From: Bacillus dicomae
GTDB lineage: Bacteria; Bacillota; Bacilli; Bacillales; Bacillaceae_G
NCBI RefSeq assembly: GCF_006494425.1
Contig: NZ_VHIV01000001.1
Location: 1,426,001-1,490,000 of the forward strand
DNA length: 64,000 bases
Direction of reading: 5' to 3'
Each line of letters begins with the position of its first letter. Position 1 is the stretch's first letter. The notes under the pieces are model-generated. The model saw nothing but the letters and a program-made list of their open reading frames with translations. It had not been told where the DNA came from and did not search any database. Positions 7,853 to 16,384 of the stretch are shown here, piece by piece. A program made the translations under genes and the position numbers.

Positions 7853-9692
7853 AGGGCGATATGAAACAGAAATCGTTGATACGAAAGAAACGCTCCCTTT
7901 TGTATTAAAGTTAATCATTGGAACGGAAACAAAAGGGGAATATATTTTATTAAATCGTCTTTGTACATCTACTACAGCATTAGTTCAATGTATTTATAAA
8001 GTGCAAGAATTAAAACCAATTAGATTGCAATTCCATTATGAATATCCAATGAATATTACTTTTATATGGAATAAAGTATATGAGGGACAGAAAAATATAA
8101 AAGAGACAAAATATGAAATAAATGAAAAAAAACAAAAAGTATTAATATATGAACATGGAAAAACAGAATTCTTTTATCCATGGCGTTGTGGTTTATATCA
8201 TTTTGAGGTGAATATAGAAGATCGAACGTATTATGGCGCTTTTCAAGTCGTGCCTAAAAATTTTTTTGATGATCAATTTGAAATGATTCAAAACTATGTG
8301 AAGTCCATTTTAAATGAGTTGATTTTAGATAGAGGTTATTATAAAAAGACCTTCTCTGCACTTAGTGATATTGAAGATTCTTCTTATTTAGTGTTACTTA
8401 GAAAATTGCCGCAAAAAATGAAAAAGATAAAGAGAATTTTTAAGAAAATAGAATCAAGCTCAAAATTTATACATGAATATAAATGGGAAGAAAAGGAGCG
8501 AAAAGCAACGAGAAAAGGAACTATAGTGGCGGAAAAAAAAACGTATGCAAAATATTATAATCGTAAATTTATAGAACAAAAAAATAGTAAGGAAAATGCA
8601 TTTCTTAAATTTAAAGCGATGCAATTTTATCTCTATTTACTTGAAGCGGAAAGTTTTTTGCGGCAAACAATTGAAATATTAGAAAGAGCAAAAAAGAAGA
8701 AATCAGAAGAATTTCAAGCTGTAAAAACGATTATACAAACAATTGAACGGAATGGATCAGTGACCGATAGAGAGAAACAAAAATATAAAAATATACATTT
8801 ACTAAAAGAGGCAGATTTGCGAAAAAGTTCTTTGAAGATACAAGAATATAAAATATTAGCGCATTTTGTACATGATAGCGTACAATACTTTCAAACTGTA
8901 ATGCATTCTCCATTTTGGAGAGAAGTTTCTGAAACAGGTTACATGGACTCACACAATTTACCGATACCACATCAACAATTACTACAGCATTTAGATTTAC
9001 TTCCACAATTTACAGATCAATCTCCATCTTTATTATTTGTTTATAAGCCAACATTTTTAGTGTATGAATATTACGCTTTTTTTATTGTTATCTCCATGTT
9101 AGAGCAAATTGGTTTTGAGGCTAAAAATTCCATTCGTGAACAAATACAAGAACATTTTTATGTAGATGGATTACAGGATGGAACGACAGTAGTGTTACAT
9201 CGAGATGATATTAAGGTACATGTCGCATTTAATGATTTAATTGAAACACATCCTCTTATTGCATTAAGTAAAGGAAGTAATTTTTATAATGGAGAAGACA
9301 CGAAGAAGCCAGATATTCGCTTAGACTGTTATGTAAAAGAAGAAGAGAACTATGTATATCAATCTTCTATTATTATTGAAGTGAAGTATAGCCCAATGTA
9401 CAATATTTTTCAGCACGTTGGGAATACGAAAGCAACTGAGCAAATGTATAAGTATTGGTCTATAAAATATGTAGAAGAACAGGATGGAAAGCGAGTCTAT
9501 CATCGAAGGGCCATTTACGAAGTCATTTGTGTATATCCAGGAAGTCATATGCATAGTAAAAAAATTGAGTCTGGATGTGGTGTGTTCTTGCAATTATATC
9601 CATATAAAACGAAACAAGGGGAAGAGAAATTGGCTGGAAAACATGGGATGATACAAATTTTTGAGAAGTGGTTAAAAAGCATTAAGAAGTAA
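7836..9692 (+). CDS. McrC-like nuclease subunit (DUF2357 type, PD-(D/E)XK)
   Basis: 618 residues; start ATG 7836 or 7842, with GGAG at 7828-7831. The N-terminal ~180 residues are beta-rich and resemble the DUF2357 domain that accompanies McrB-like motors. The middle (about 200-340) is lysine/glutamate-rich and helical, probably coiled-coil. The C-terminus has a PD-(D/E)XK core: KKPDIRLD (D493), then about 21 residues later IIIEVKYS (E515, K517), and a helical Q-motif-like stretch TKATEQMYKYW. It would cut DNA when driven by the McrB-like partner. The GC content and codon use look no different from neighbours, so this is not obviously a recent import. Confidence 0.78.
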   Translation: MVMQNEGRYETEIVDTKETLPFVLKLIIGTETKGEYILLNRLCTSTTALVQCIYKVQELKPIRLQFHYEYPMNITFIWNKVYEGQKNIKETKYEINEKKQKVLIYEHGKTEFFYPWRCGLYHFEVNIEDRTYYGAFQVVPKNFFDDQFEMIQNYVKSILNELILDRGYYKKTFSALSDIEDSSYLVLLRKLPQKMKKIKRIFKKIESSSKFIHEYKWEEKERKATRKGTIVAEKKTYAKYYNRKFIEQKNSKENAFLKFKAMQFYLYLLEAESFLRQTIEILERAKKKKSEEFQAVKTIIQTIERNGSVTDREKQKYKNIHLLKEADLRKSSLKIQEYKILAHFVHDSVQYFQTVMHSPFWREVSETGYMDSHNLPIPHQQLLQHLDLLPQFTDQSPSLLFVYKPTFLVYEYYAFFIVISMLEQIGFEAKNSIREQIQEHFYVDGLQDGTTVVLHRDDIKVHVAFNDLIETHPLIALSKGSNFYNGEDTKKPDIRLDCYVKEEENYVYQSSIIIEVKYSPMYNIFQHVGNTKATEQMYKYWSIKYVEEQDGKRVYHRRAIYEVICVYPGSHMHSKKIESGCGVFLQLYPYKTKQGEEKLAGKHGMIQIFEKWLKSIKK

Positions 9693-9695
9693 AAG

Positions 9696-9721
9696 AAATC
9701 CTTTTTCATAAAGGATTTTTT
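9696..9721 (+). terminator. Terminator of the McrBC-like cassette
   Basis: AATCCTTT / AAAGGATT stem with loop TTCAT and a T-run. Confidence 0.87.
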
Positions 9722-9920
9722 TAGATTAAGCAGAATTATATGCAGTATGGAAATAAGCTTTATACGATTTGAATTTAAAAGTAATATAAATATGTCATTA
9801 GAAGAGCGGTACATGCGGCATAAAAGGTGATTAAGGTGGAATTTAATTCATTTTGCAGAATATAATAAGTCGTAAATATTTTTAGTTGCATACGAAGATT
9901 TGTTCTTATATGATAGATAG

Positions 9921-9934
9921 TGAAAGCGTTATCA
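9921..9934 (+). promoter_or_regulatory. cre box (CcpA operator)
   Basis: TGAAAGCGTTATCA fits the CcpA consensus TGWNANCGNTNWCA at every fixed position. It ends 33 nt before the preferred start of the acyltransferase gene, a place where CcpA usually represses. The match is seen; binding is inferred. Confidence 0.65.
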
Positions 9935-9967
9935 AAAACGGAGCGGCGATGGGAAAGGCGGGTATAT

Positions 9968-10564
9968 ATGTTCCAGCGTGTTCAAACAAAGGAAGAACAT
10001 TTTTGGTTCGAGCAACTATGGGGAGATTTTTGTGAAGAAAGAAACTTAATGTTCGTAGAACGTAATTTAAATCCATCACGATTTTTATTAATAGAAGATG
10101 AACATCATATTGGTACAGTAGAATGTATTAAGTATACGGTACCAGAGCAATCGAATTCTGAGTTTTTCTATCCGTTTTCTAAAAATGATTTAGTGAAAGA
10201 TTTGAAAAATGTATATGAAATAGGCAAGTTAAGTATTGCGAAAACGTCTCGTGGGAGAGGACATTTCAAAAGACTAACAGCTATTTTATTTATGCATGCA
10301 TTAGAAACGAAAGCAGAATGGTATATTGCAGCAGTTACAAAAAGAATGTATATGTATTTATTAACACTCGGTTTCCCAATTGAACCGATAGATAAGCCAT
10401 TTCAGTTTCATGATACTTTACAAGGTGTACCAGTACGAATTCATGCCCGGAAAGGGGCTACACATTTGTATTCTTTAAAAGAATTTCGAGATGTAATTCA
10501 AGGGAATGCTCATGCTCAGGCATTAATCGCAAAATACAGTAAGAATATTATGTTAACCAAATAA
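9968..10564 (+). CDS. GNAT-fold acyltransferase (FeeM/acyl-homoserine-lactone-synthase-like)
   Basis: 198 residues from ATG 9968. The in-frame start at 9920 would put the cre box inside the gene. The core IGTVECIKY...EIGKLSIAKTSRGRGHFKRL is the acyl-CoA binding part of a GNAT fold, with the R-G-R-G-H loop in place of the usual Q/R-x-x-G-x-G/A. The arrangement resembles N-acyl amino acid synthases and autoinducer synthases more than small GNATs. The substrate is unknown. Single gene, probably under catabolite control. Confidence 0.6.
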   Translation: MFQRVQTKEEHFWFEQLWGDFCEERNLMFVERNLNPSRFLLIEDEHHIGTVECIKYTVPEQSNSEFFYPFSKNDLVKDLKNVYEIGKLSIAKTSRGRGHFKRLTAILFMHALETKAEWYIAAVTKRMYMYLLTLGFPIEPIDKPFQFHDTLQGVPVRIHARKGATHLYSLKEFRDVIQGNAHAQALIAKYSKNIMLTK

Positions 10565-10628
10565 AGCGAAATGAATATGTATAATAAAGAGAATGCTATT
10601 TTAAAATGAAATCATTCTTCATGAAAAA

Positions 10629-10655
10629 AGACCCTTATTATTTTGATAAGGGTCT
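10629..10655 (-). terminator. Terminator of racA
   Basis: AGACCCTTAT / ATAAGGGTCT stem. Reading the minus strand, the stem is followed by a run of T; there is no T-run on the + strand. Confidence 0.8.
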
Positions 10656-10660
10656 AAAAA

Positions 10661-11203
10661 TTATAATCCAAATATACTAAAAATCATTTTACGGCGCTTC
10701 GGTTTCTTTTCACGTTCAGATGCTGGTTTAGTATCGGGAGTAATATATATCGGTTCTTCTTTCTTGAGGGAAGCTTCTAGCTTTTGAATTCGCTCTAACA
10801 TTTCCTCCATTTCACGGCGATGTTGTAAAAGTTGGTACGTAACAACATCATTTGCCTTATCTTGCATTTGTTCTTCCATTCGATCTAGTCTTCTCGTGAT
10901 TGTGTTTAATTGAGCGGTTAATTGCTCAAAATCATGTGATGATATGTTTTGAACAATTGTATTTACTTGAGTTTTCAATTCTTCAACATCATTTGATGAT
11001 GTTTTTTGAGTAGGGTGAGTGTTTTGGGACTGCTCTATTTGTGAAAGATGGTATTCTAACATTTGGTCTAAATCATCTTGTGTAAAAATAAAGTGACCAT
11101 ATTTGTTTTTTTCTATAGTAAGATTTAATTGTTGTGCAATCCGGACAACAGCCTTTGGGCTAACACCTAATTTTTTTGCGATAAATGGTGTTTTATATTC
11201 CAA
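10661..11203 (-). CDS. racA: RacA, chromosome-anchoring protein of sporulation
   Basis: 180 residues. The start is TTG (complement of 11201-11203), with AGGAGGG (complement of 11210-11216) 6 nt upstream; the longer frame upstream lacks an RBS. Residues 1-65 are a MerR-like helix-turn-helix ([20 protein letters not shown]), about 85-155 form a coiled coil ([27 protein letters not shown]), and the basic tail KPKRRK ends in IFSIFGL. RacA bridges the origin region of the chromosome to DivIVA at the cell pole, giving axial filament formation before the asymmetric septum. In Bacillus it is under Spo0A/sigma-H control. Confidence 0.93.
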   Translation of the reverse strand: MEYKTPFIAKKLGVSPKAVVRIAQQLNLTIEKNKYGHFIFTQDDLDQMLEYHLSQIEQSQNTHPTQKTSSNDVEELKTQVNTIVQNISSHDFEQLTAQLNTITRRLDRMEEQMQDKANDVVTYQLLQHRREMEEMLERIQKLEASLKKEEPIYITPDTKPASEREKKPKRRKMIFSIFGL

Positions 11204-11514
11204 ACTAATCCCTCCTATATATATCCTGTTGAATGATTTCGATCTATGAAGGAAGTTCCCTTCTGGTATGACAAAAGAAGTGTGGAATCGGCAAAGAAAG
11301 TGTTTTTTCACGAAAAGAAGCTATAAAGAATATATCGTGTATATAAAAATATTTTATCTTGAGATTTAGAATCATTTGACTGAGGGAAATAAATTAGATT
11401 ATCATAATGATAAATATCTTTTTTATGTATGCATATAATATATAAAAAGGTGGTTGCTAATGTAGAATTTTGTTAGAGTATTAGAATGCTTACTTCACTT
11501 GAATAAAATTAAGT
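11204..11514. other. Divergent intergenic region, racA / CNNM-family gene
   Basis: AT-rich 310 bp holding the promoters of two divergent genes. TATAAT-like segments occur around 11430-11450, but no -35/-10 pair stands out enough to call. No ORF with an RBS was seen. Confidence 0.35.
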
Positions 11515-11560
11515 AGGAGGTGGCTTCCTTGCTTACAATGTAAGTAAGGAAAAGTATTTG
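11515..11560 (+). promoter_or_regulatory. Hairpin inserted between a strong Shine-Dalgarno and a TTG start
   Basis: AGGAGG (11515-11520) lies 37 nt before the TTG start at 11558, too far to work on a linear RNA. Between them TTCCTTGCTTAC (11525-11536) and GTAAGTAAGGAA (11540-11551) form a 12-bp stem with one G-T pair and a 3-nt loop. With the stem folded, the effective distance from AGGAGG to TTG is 10 nt. The same stem hides the weak local AAGGA (11546-11550). This could be a looped-out RBS. The geometry is seen; its use is inference. Confidence 0.55.
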
Positions 11561-12913
11561 GACATATATAGTATAAGTATAGTGATTGTTTTAATTGCCT
11601 TAACGGCATTTTTCGTTGCAGCAGAATTTGCAATTGTTAAAGTGCGAAGTTCACGAATTGACTATTTAATTGCAGAAGGAAATAATCGCGCAGCATCTGT
11701 CAAAACAGTCATTACAAACTTAGACGAATATTTATCTGCTTGTCAGCTAGGAATAACAGTTACAGCACTGGGAATTGGGTGGTTTGGTAAACCTGCGTTA
11801 AAGCAAATGTTTGACACACTTTTTGTGAATTTGAACATTTCTACTCAACTAGCAGACATTTTTGCTGTAATTTTAGTGTTTTTATTTATTACATTTTTAC
11901 ATGTTGTAATAGGGGAATTGGCTCCAAAAACATTTGCGATTCAAAAAGCTGAACAAGTGAGTTTATTTGTTGCTAAACCGTTAACTTTCTTTTATCGTAT
12001 GGCGTTTCCATTTATTTGGCTATTAAATGGATCAGCTCGGATGATTACGAAGTTTCTAGGGTTGAAACCACCGAAAGGGCACGATGAAGTTCATTCAGAA
12101 GAAGAATTACGGTTGTTAGTTTCAGAAAGTTACAAAAATGGAGAGATTAATCAGTCTGAATATAAATATGTAAATAAAATCTTTGAATTTGATGATCGTA
12201 TAGCAAAAGAAATTATGGTACCTAGAACTGAGATGCATATTATAAGTAAAGAAATGCCTGCTGAAGAAGCATTGCAAAAAATGTCTCGAGAAAAATATAC
12301 GAGATATCCAGTTGTTGATGGCGACAAAGATCACGTAATAGGCTTTGTAAACTTTAAAGATATTTTTACAGATTTTGTGCAGCAAAAGGCGGTTAGTAAT
12401 AAGAAAGTAGAGCAATATATTAGACCGATTATTTTAGTTATCGATTCTATCCCAATACACGACTTATTTTTAAAGATGCAAAAAGAAAGAACACATATTG
12501 CTATATTGATAGATGAATATGGTGGAACATCTGGACTTGTTACTGTTGAAGATATTTTAGAAGAAATAGTTGGAGATATTCAGGATGAGTTTGATACAGA
12601 TGAACAACCAGAAATTCAACAAGTTAGTGAAACGAAAACAATACTAGAGGGAAAAGTACTTGTTAGTGAAGTGAATACGTTATTAGGTTTAACGATTGAT
12701 GATAATGGTGTTGATACGATAGGTGGCTGGATTTTAACGAAGAATATAGAAATTGCTGAAGAGGATTTCATTGAAATTGAAAATTATAAGTTTTGTGTGA
12801 AAGAATTAGATGGACACTATATTAAGAGATTAGAAGTTACAAAAACTGTAGAATCAATTGTTATTTTAGAAGATGAAAAACAAATTTCGTTACAAGAACA
12901 AATTAGTTCGTAA
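11558..12913 (+). CDS. CNNM/CorC-family (HlyC/CorC, MpfA-like) membrane protein
   Basis: 451 residues. The TTG at 11558 is the only start codon in the frame after the stop at 11510. Residues 1-195 are the CNNM transmembrane domain with about four helices (FFVAAEFAIVKVRSSRID, GWFGKP, VVIGELAPKTFAIQ). Residues ~215-335 are two CBS modules (IMVPRTEMHII, DEYGGTSGLVTVEDILEEIVG), and the C-terminal ~355-430 is a CorC_HlyC domain. Bacillus relatives such as MpfA export Mg2+. Monocistronic, with its own terminator; see the RBS hairpin upstream. Confidence 0.85.
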   Translation: MDIYSISIVIVLIALTAFFVAAEFAIVKVRSSRIDYLIAEGNNRAASVKTVITNLDEYLSACQLGITVTALGIGWFGKPALKQMFDTLFVNLNISTQLADIFAVILVFLFITFLHVVIGELAPKTFAIQKAEQVSLFVAKPLTFFYRMAFPFIWLLNGSARMITKFLGLKPPKGHDEVHSEEELRLLVSESYKNGEINQSEYKYVNKIFEFDDRIAKEIMVPRTEMHIISKEMPAEEALQKMSREKYTRYPVVDGDKDHVIGFVNFKDIFTDFVQQKAVSNKKVEQYIRPIILVIDSIPIHDLFLKMQKERTHIAILIDEYGGTSGLVTVEDILEEIVGDIQDEFDTDEQPEIQQVSETKTILEGKVLVSEVNTLLGLTIDDNGVDTIGGWILTKNIEIAEEDFIEIENYKFCVKELDGHYIKRLEVTKTVESIVILEDEKQISLQEQISS

Positions 12914-12940
12914 ACTCTGCTATGTGGCAGAGTTTTTTTG
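12912..12940 (+). terminator. Rho-independent terminator
   Basis: AAACTCTGC / GCAGAGTTT stem with loop TATGTG and a long T-run, overlapping the stop codon. Confidence 0.9.
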
Positions 12941-13045
12941 AGCATAATGTTTTTGGCAGAATAAGGGCTATGTTACAATGACATAAGTCAGACCTTTCAC
13001 TAGGTGAAGTATTATTGTATACATATATTTGAAAGGGGAAGAATT

Positions 13046-14470
13046 ATGAAAAAGCATTTATATATAAATGGAGATTGGAAGTCTGTAAACACGTATAAAC
13101 CATTATACGCACCATATTCTGAAGAAACATTAGCGGAAATTGCGCAAGGAACGGAAGAAGATGTTAAAGAGGCTGTTATTGCTGCAAAAAATGCAATGAA
13201 GGAAATGAATACATTATCTGCATATGATCGTGCGACTATTTTGGAGAAAGTCGCACAAAAAATGGATGAAAGAAGAGAAGAATTTGCAGAGATTATTGCA
13301 AAAGAGGCTGCAAAACCAATACGTGCTGCAAGGGGAGAAGTAGATCGTACTGTTCAGACATACAAATTTGCAGCGGAAGAAGCGAAGCGTATATATGGCG
13401 AGACACTGCCACTTGATGCAGCACCTGGTGCAGATGGGCGTATTGCATACACAATACGGAAACCGATTGGGGTTATAGGAGCTATTACACCATTTAATTT
13501 CCCATTAAATTTAGTGGCACATAAAGTCGGTCCTGCAATTGCTGCCGGAAATACAGTTGTGTTGAAACCAGCTGATCAAACGCCATTATCGTCTTACGCA
13601 TTAGTTGAACTATTTGAAGAGGCAGGATTGCCAAAAGGAGCTTTAAACATTATTTCTGGTCCTGGTTCAACTGTAGGTGAGGCGCTAGTTACAAATGATG
13701 ATGTTGCTTCCATTACTTTTACTGGAAGTCCGAAAGTTGGAATCGGAATAAAGGCAAAGGCTGGGCTAAAGCGAGTTACGTTAGAACTCGGATCAAATGC
13801 TGCGGTTATTATTGATGAAGATGTAGAATTAACAGATGAATTAATTGAACGTGTAAAATGGGGAGCATTTGTTAATAATGGACAAGTTTGTATTTCGGTA
13901 CAACGTGTTTTTGTACATGAAAAAAGAACGGATGAATTTCTTTCAAAGTTAAAGAAAGCGATGGAAACAGTTGTTGTTGGTGATCCACTGCTTGAAGAAA
14001 CGGATGTATCGGCTTTAATTTCGAAAAAAGATGTAGAGCGAATTGAAATGTGGGTACAAGAAGCTATTAAGGAAGGCGCATCTGTTTTATACGGTGGTAA
14101 GAAACAGGATGAAAGGATTTTTGAACCCACTGTATTAACGAATGTTCCGGAGTATGTATCTGTACAGTGCCAAGAGGTATTTGGACCACTTATGACGGTA
14201 AATACATTTAAAGAATTTGATGAAGCGATAGATCAGGTAAATAATTCACGTTATGGACTACAAGCAGGCATATTTACAAATAATTTATTTAAAGCAATGC
14301 GTGCAATTGATGAGTTAGAAGTTGGTGGTGTCATGATAAATGATATTCCAACGTTCAGGGTAGATCATATGCCTTATGGTGGTGTGAAAGAAAGCGGCAC
14401 GGGGCGTGAAGGGATTAAATATGCAATAGAAGAAATGACAGAAATGAAATTAGTATGTATTAAAAAATAA
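13046..14470 (+). CDS. NAD(P)-dependent aldehyde dehydrogenase
   Basis: 474 residues from ATG 13046, with AAAGGGG 7-8 nt upstream; the frame opening at 13004 has no RBS. Classical ALDH motifs in order: GAITPFNFPLN (cofactor and catalytic Asn), VLKPADQTP, FTGSPKVG, LELGSNAA (general base Glu), NNGQVCISVQR (catalytic Cys), and EVFGPLM. It lies nearest the lactaldehyde/phosphonoacetaldehyde/GapN-like branch. The substrate is not decided. An extended -10 (TGTTACAAT, about 12971-12979) and a small dyad TTCAC-TAG-GTGAA (12996-13008) lie just upstream. Confidence 0.82.
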   Translation: MKKHLYINGDWKSVNTYKPLYAPYSEETLAEIAQGTEEDVKEAVIAAKNAMKEMNTLSAYDRATILEKVAQKMDERREEFAEIIAKEAAKPIRAARGEVDRTVQTYKFAAEEAKRIYGETLPLDAAPGADGRIAYTIRKPIGVIGAITPFNFPLNLVAHKVGPAIAAGNTVVLKPADQTPLSSYALVELFEEAGLPKGALNIISGPGSTVGEALVTNDDVASITFTGSPKVGIGIKAKAGLKRVTLELGSNAAVIIDEDVELTDELIERVKWGAFVNNGQVCISVQRVFVHEKRTDEFLSKLKKAMETVVVGDPLLEETDVSALISKKDVERIEMWVQEAIKEGASVLYGGKKQDERIFEPTVLTNVPEYVSVQCQEVFGPLMTVNTFKEFDEAIDQVNNSRYGLQAGIFTNNLFKAMRAIDELEVGGVMINDIPTFRVDHMPYGGVKESGTGREGIKYAIEEMTEMKLVCIKK

Positions 14471-14493
14471 AGTAAATAGAACTTAAATATCAC

Positions 14494-14541
14494 AATAAAA
14501 AACGAGTAGGAAATGTTTACGATTCCATACTCGTTTTTTAT
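14494..14541. terminator. Bidirectional terminator between aldehyde dehydrogenase and yueI
   Basis: AAAAACGAGTA / TACTCGTTTTT stem, with T-rich tracts in both reading directions, between two convergent genes. Confidence 0.85.
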
Positions 14542-14590
14542 TATTTGTTTTATGTTTCTCGAAACAATTTCATTTAATCAAGTGTACTTT

Positions 14591-14983
14591 TCACTTCATT
14601 TCTTGTTTGAAAATAGCATCTTCTACATAAATTTGTTCTTTGTCAACAGCAGTGCTATGAGATAATACTAAACCGATTGGTGTTTCTATCCCTTTATTTT
14701 GAACAATTGTAAAAGGAACATTTTTTTCATTTGCTAATTTAATGTATTTTGATAAATGTGGGTAAGCAATGCCACCATTTAGGAATATTTGTAATGATTT
14801 AGAAGAGCGCATGCTACTAGCTACTTCAGAATATACATTACTTTGCATTACTTGACCGATAGTTAAAGCGATTTCTACACGCTCACGTAATGTAGTTAAA
14901 TACATATTACGTTCTTCTGGTTTGTTCTGCTTTTGGCCGTAAATGCCTTCTTGGAGATAATCTTCCACATTTTTATTTACCAT
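14591..14983 (-). CDS. yueI: YueI-family protein (DUF1694)
   Basis: 130 residues. The start is ATG at 14983, with AAAGGTG about 7 nt upstream; the upstream ATG at 15001 would use none. The body NVEDYLQEGIYGQKQNKPEE and YLTTLRERVEIALTIGQVM is characteristic of YueI. Ribosomal-protein-like fold (L7Ae-type) is suggested for the family; function is not established. Convergent with the aldehyde dehydrogenase. Confidence 0.82.
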   Translation of the reverse strand: MVNKNVEDYLQEGIYGQKQNKPEERNMYLTTLRERVEIALTIGQVMQSNVYSEVASSMRSSKSLQIFLNGGIAYPHLSKYIKLANEKNVPFTIVQNKGIETPIGLVLSHSTAVDKEQIYVEDAIFKQEMK

Positions 14984-15215
14984 ATTTTTCACACCTTTCA
15001 TTTTCTATTGTACGAAAGAATGAAGCAGGATGCAAAAAAAGTCTCATTGAATGTGAAAAACTTTGAATAAAAGGAAGGAAAATGGAATGTATCAATCTAA
15101 ACAATTAATAAAGTAATAAAAATTTTATCAACACATATTAACAAAATGTGACAATAATCTATTAACGAATCGTGATTTTTGTGTTAATATTCAAAATATA
15201 AAGGGTGTTCGTCGC

Positions 15216-16349
15216 ATGGAAATGGAGGGAATGGGGGTTTTTCCAATCGATAAGGATATTAAAGAAGTATTTTGTTCGCACTTGAAAAACAACAGGCACC
15301 AATTCGTTGAGAACTGGAAAAACAAAATGATAATTTCCGATAAAGATCCATTTAAACTAGAAGCAGTTCAAAATGGAGAGGATTTATTAGAGTTTATTAT
15401 CGAACTTACTATGGAAGAAAAGGATATAAATTATCTTCAGCCGTTATGCGAGAAAATTGCTATTGAACGTGCAGGAGCAGATGCGAATATAGGTGATTTT
15501 GTTTATAATGCAAATGTGGGTAGAAATGAGCTTTTCGAAGCGATGTGTGAATTAGATGTTAGCGCACGTGAATTGAAACCAATTATGGCCCAAATACATA
15601 CTTGTTTTGACAAATTAATTTATTATACTGTTTTGAAATACTCGGAAATTATATCGAAAAATTTAGAAGAAAAACAGCAATATATTAATGAGACACATAA
15701 AGAAAGACTGACGATTTTAGGACAAATGTCAGCTAGTTTTGTACATGAATTTCGTAACCCACTTACGTCCATTATGGGATTTGTCAAATTATTAAAAGCT
15801 GATCATCCTAGTTTATCGTATTTAGATATTATTTCGCATGAATTAGACCAATTAAATTTTCGTATTTCGCAATTTTTACTCGTATCGAAAAAAGAAATGT
15901 GGACTGAATCTGAACGATTTTGGCTAAATGACTTGTTTCAAGACATAATACAGTTTTTATATCCAAGTTTGGTCAATGCAAATGTTTCGATTGAAAAAAA
16001 TTTACCGTATCCAATTCCGCTTACTGGTTATCGGAGTGAAGTGAGACAAGTATTTTTAAATATATTAATGAACTCAATTGACGCTCTTGAATCAATGAAA
16101 GAAGAAAGAAAAATTGTCATTGATGTATTTGAAGAAGATCAATCGATTCGAATTGTAATAAAAAACAATGGGCCAATGATTCCAGCTGAAAATGTAGAAA
16201 CGATTTTTGAACCATTTGTAACTACTAAAAAGTTAGGAACTGGTATTGGGTTATTTGTATGTAAACAAATTGTAGAAAAACATAATGGGTCCATCATGTG
16301 TCGTTCAGATAATGATTGGACAGAATTTCAAATTGCATTTCAAAAATAA
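15216..16349 (+). CDS. Soluble sensor histidine kinase with RsbR-type N-terminal domain
   Basis: 377 residues with no membrane segment. Residues ~10-150 look like an RsbRD-type all-helical sensor domain (QFVENWKNKM, DLLEFIIELT). A linker helix leads to the H-box FVHEFRNPLTSIMGF (H177), the N-box FLNILMNSIDAL, and the G-boxes IFEPFVTTKK and GTGIGLFV. No response regulator is adjacent, so it is an orphan kinase; sporulation-type phosphorelay kinases of Bacillus are built this way. ATG 15216 has AAGGGTG upstream. Target and signal are unknown. Confidence 0.85.
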   Translation: MEMEGMGVFPIDKDIKEVFCSHLKNNRHQFVENWKNKMIISDKDPFKLEAVQNGEDLLEFIIELTMEEKDINYLQPLCEKIAIERAGADANIGDFVYNANVGRNELFEAMCELDVSARELKPIMAQIHTCFDKLIYYTVLKYSEIISKNLEEKQQYINETHKERLTILGQMSASFVHEFRNPLTSIMGFVKLLKADHPSLSYLDIISHELDQLNFRISQFLLVSKKEMWTESERFWLNDLFQDIIQFLYPSLVNANVSIEKNLPYPIPLTGYRSEVRQVFLNILMNSIDALESMKEERKIVIDVFEEDQSIRIVIKNNGPMIPAENVETIFEPFVTTKKLGTGIGLFVCKQIVEKHNGSIMCRSDNDWTEFQIAFQK

Positions 16350-16384
16350 ACAGTCTACACCAAGTGAATGGTGTAGACTGTTTT
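16350..16384. terminator. Bidirectional terminator
   Basis: Perfect 12-bp stem CAGTCTACACCA / TGGTGTAGACTG with loop AGTGAA. T-rich sequence follows in both directions, serving the kinase (+) and the DUF4397 gene (-). Confidence 0.92.

Noticed and set aside
13594-14130. 178-codon minus ORF in the aldehyde dehydrogenase gene
   Set aside because: Antisense to clear ALDH motifs; no RBS, unnatural composition.
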